Shown piece by piece: positions 6,195 to 6,814 of a stretch of DNA of 6,814 nucleotides. The stretch is taken from assembly GCA_937995275.1 (NCBI GenBank), contig CALKKN010000140.1:1-6814 (forward strand), given 5' to 3'. The position numbers were made by a program, and so were the translations under genes. Under the pieces are notes generated by a model that saw nothing but the letters and a program-made list of their open reading frames with translations, made no database searches and was not told where the DNA came from. Positions within the stretch are counted from its first letter, which is position 1, and every line of letters begins with the position of its first letter. The DNA comes from an uncultured Lysobacterales bacterium (GTDB lineage: Bacteria > Pseudomonadota > Gammaproteobacteria > Xanthomonadales > SZUA-36).

Positions 6195-6536
6195 ATGGCC
6201 CAACAGGGAATACTCTCGCTCTCGATCAAGGATCGTGAGGCACTGTACAAGTCGTACATGCCCTTCGTCACCGGCGGGGGGCTGTTCGTACCGAGCACCA
6301 AACGTTTCGGCCTCGGCGACGAGGTGTTCCTGCTGCTGACCGTGATGGAAATCGAAGAGCGCCTGCCTATTCCCGGCAAGGTCATCTGGATCACGCCGCA
6401 GGGCGCGGCAGGCAACCGCAAGGCCGGAATCGGTGTCCAGTTCGCTGACACGCAGGACGGCGCGCATGCCCGCACCGTGATCGAATCGCACCTGGCCAGC
6501 ATGCTCAAGAGCAACGTCGCGACGCATACCATGTGA
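6195..6536 (+). CDS. pilZ: Type IV pilus assembly protein PilZ
   Basis: This 113-residue PilZ-domain protein closely matches the short PilZ needed for type IV pilus biogenesis in Pseudomonas and Xanthomonas. Visible family segments are GILSLSIKDREALYKSYMPF (5-24), GGGLFVPSTKRFGLGDEVFLLL (27-48, given as positions), PGKVIWITP (60-68) and the C-terminal end SNVATHTM (106-113). The N-terminus lacks the RxxxR motif and there is no [D/N]xSxxG motif, so it is probably an orthologue that does not bind c-di-GMP itself. In Xanthomonas such proteins bridge the PilB ATPase and FimX; that partner role is family knowledge, not seen here. The location after holB is the usual one in gammaproteobacteria. The commonly following tatD is absent, and a convergent gene lies there instead. 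Confidence 0.95.
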   Translation: MAQQGILSLSIKDREALYKSYMPFVTGGGLFVPSTKRFGLGDEVFLLLTVMEIEERLPIPGKVIWITPQGAAGNRKAGIGVQFADTQDGAHARTVIESHLASMLKSNVATHTM

Positions 6537-6540
6537 TGGC

Positions 6541-6585
6541 GGCCCCGTGGGGCCCGCACTTCTGGATTTGTCCCGCGGGCTTTGA
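6541..6585 (+). terminator. Overlapping small hairpins after pilZ (candidate terminator)
   Basis: Two mutually exclusive hairpins lie in the gap. GGCCC (6541-6545) pairs with GGGCC (6550-6554) around CGTG. GCCCGC (6552-6557) pairs with GCGGGC (6575-6580) around a 17-nt loop, followed by TTTGAT (6581-6586). The second resembles a weak Rho-independent terminator ending the operon after pilZ, but the T-run is only three bases and the loop is long. I see no gene in this stretch. Confidence 0.3.
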
Positions 6586-6586
6586 T

Positions 6587-6616
6587 CTGTAGCAGCGGCT
6601 GAAGCCGCTCCTACAG
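6587..6616. repeat. REP-like palindromic element between convergent genes
   Basis: A 30-nt near-perfect palindrome. CTGTAG (6587-6592) pairs with CTACAG (6611-6616) and AGCGGCT (6594-6600) with AGCCGCT (6603-6609), with one C/C mismatch (6593/6610) and a GA centre. On the minus strand it contains GTAGGAGCGGCTTCAGCCGC, a word I recall as a dispersed palindrome in several high-GC gammaproteobacteria. It lies between convergent genes, the classic place for REP elements, and supplies the stop codon (6611-6613) of the minus-strand gene. Likely effects are transcript 3'-end protection or attenuation. Only one copy is in the window, so its repeated nature rests on recollection. Confidence 0.7.
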
Positions 6617-6814
6617 CGCCCTCTCCAACACCTTCGCGAACCTTTCGATTTCCGCCTCCCCCTGGTAGAAATGCGGCGAAAGCCGAATGCCCTCGCCGCG
6701 CCGCGCGCAGGTGACGCCGGCCCGCGACAGCCGGCCATGGAGTTCGCCGGTGGGCAGTCCCTCCACTGCGAAATTGACGATGCCCGAACGCCGGGAAGGC
6801 TCCGTGCGGCTGAC
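6611..6814 (-). CDS. Class V PLP-dependent aminotransferase / cysteine desulfurase-like protein, C-terminal part
   Basis: The last 67 codons of a minus-strand gene; the rest lies beyond base 6814. The fragment ends with GVTCARRGEGIRLSPHFYQG followed by an acidic helix (EAEIERFAKVLERAL). This resembles the C-terminal small domain of class V (NifS/SufS-like) fold type I PLP enzymes, where an R-G-x-x-I-R-x-S-P-H-F-Y pattern is followed by a terminal helix. RSGIVNFAVEG (9-19) is the matching strand near the start of that domain. The PLP lysine and any catalytic cysteine loop are outside the window, so desulfurase, selenocysteine lyase, epimerase or aminotransferase activity cannot be decided. It converges on pilZ with 74 nt between the stops, so it is not part of the operon. 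The TAG stop is read from the REP-like palindrome. Confidence 0.8.
   Translation of the reverse strand, partial: VSRTEPSRRSGIVNFAVEGLPTGELHGRLSRAGVTCARRGEGIRLSPHFYQGEAEIERFAKVLERAL

Noticed and set aside
5126..6238. Plus-strand open frame of 370 codons overlapping tmk, holB and pilZ
   Set aside because: An out-of-frame reading of three conserved genes; Arg/Gly/Pro-rich without motifs.
1..6814. CRISPR array, tRNA/rRNA gene, insertion sequence or prophage element
   Set aside because: No direct repeat arrays, tRNA-like cloverleaf or transposase motifs were seen; coding genes fill nearly the whole window.

Overview
The window is a dense, high-GC block of core-metabolism genes from a gammaproteobacterium. 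Three things point there: the gene order fabF ... pabC-mltG-tmk-holB-pilZ, a PilZ of the short type-IV-pilus class, and a palindromic repeat of the kind scattered through high-GC gammaproteobacterial genomes. GC-rich third codon positions, GTG starts and many long open shadow frames agree with a GC-rich chromosome. I cannot name the genus; a Chromatiales/Ectothiorhodospiraceae-like or Xanthomonadales-like lineage would fit.

Layout. Bases 1-81 hold a strong GC hairpin and the leader of fabF. Six plus-strand genes follow with little or no spacing: fabF (82-1332), pabB (1363-2805), pabC (2798-3601), mltG (3632-4633), tmk (4633-5256) and holB (5253-6185). pilZ (6195-6536) comes 9 nt later and may also have its own extended -10 promoter inside the end of holB. 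After pilZ there are about 75 nt with small hairpins and a 30-nt REP-like palindrome. A class V PLP enzyme converges from the minus strand (6611-6814) and is cut by the window edge.

How the genes fit together. FabF elongates acyl-ACP. PabB and PabC carry out successive steps from chorismate to p-aminobenzoate for folate; the glutaminase subunit PabA is not in the window. Folate feeds dTMP synthesis, Tmk converts dTMP to dTDP, and HolB (delta prime) is a clamp-loader subunit of the replicase. MltG trims nascent peptidoglycan strands. PilZ is a type IV pilus assembly factor. Overlapping stops and starts (8 nt pabB/pabC, 1 nt mltG/tmk, 4 nt tmk/holB) suggest one translationally coupled operon.

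I found no sign of an undescribed defence, mobile or biosynthetic system. The points most worth a second look are the REP-like palindrome that supplies the stop codon of the convergent gene, the PIAGT (not PIKGT) active-site motif in a PabB-type protein, the insertion of pabB into the fabF-pabC cluster, and a Ser where many PabC proteins have a conserved Glu.
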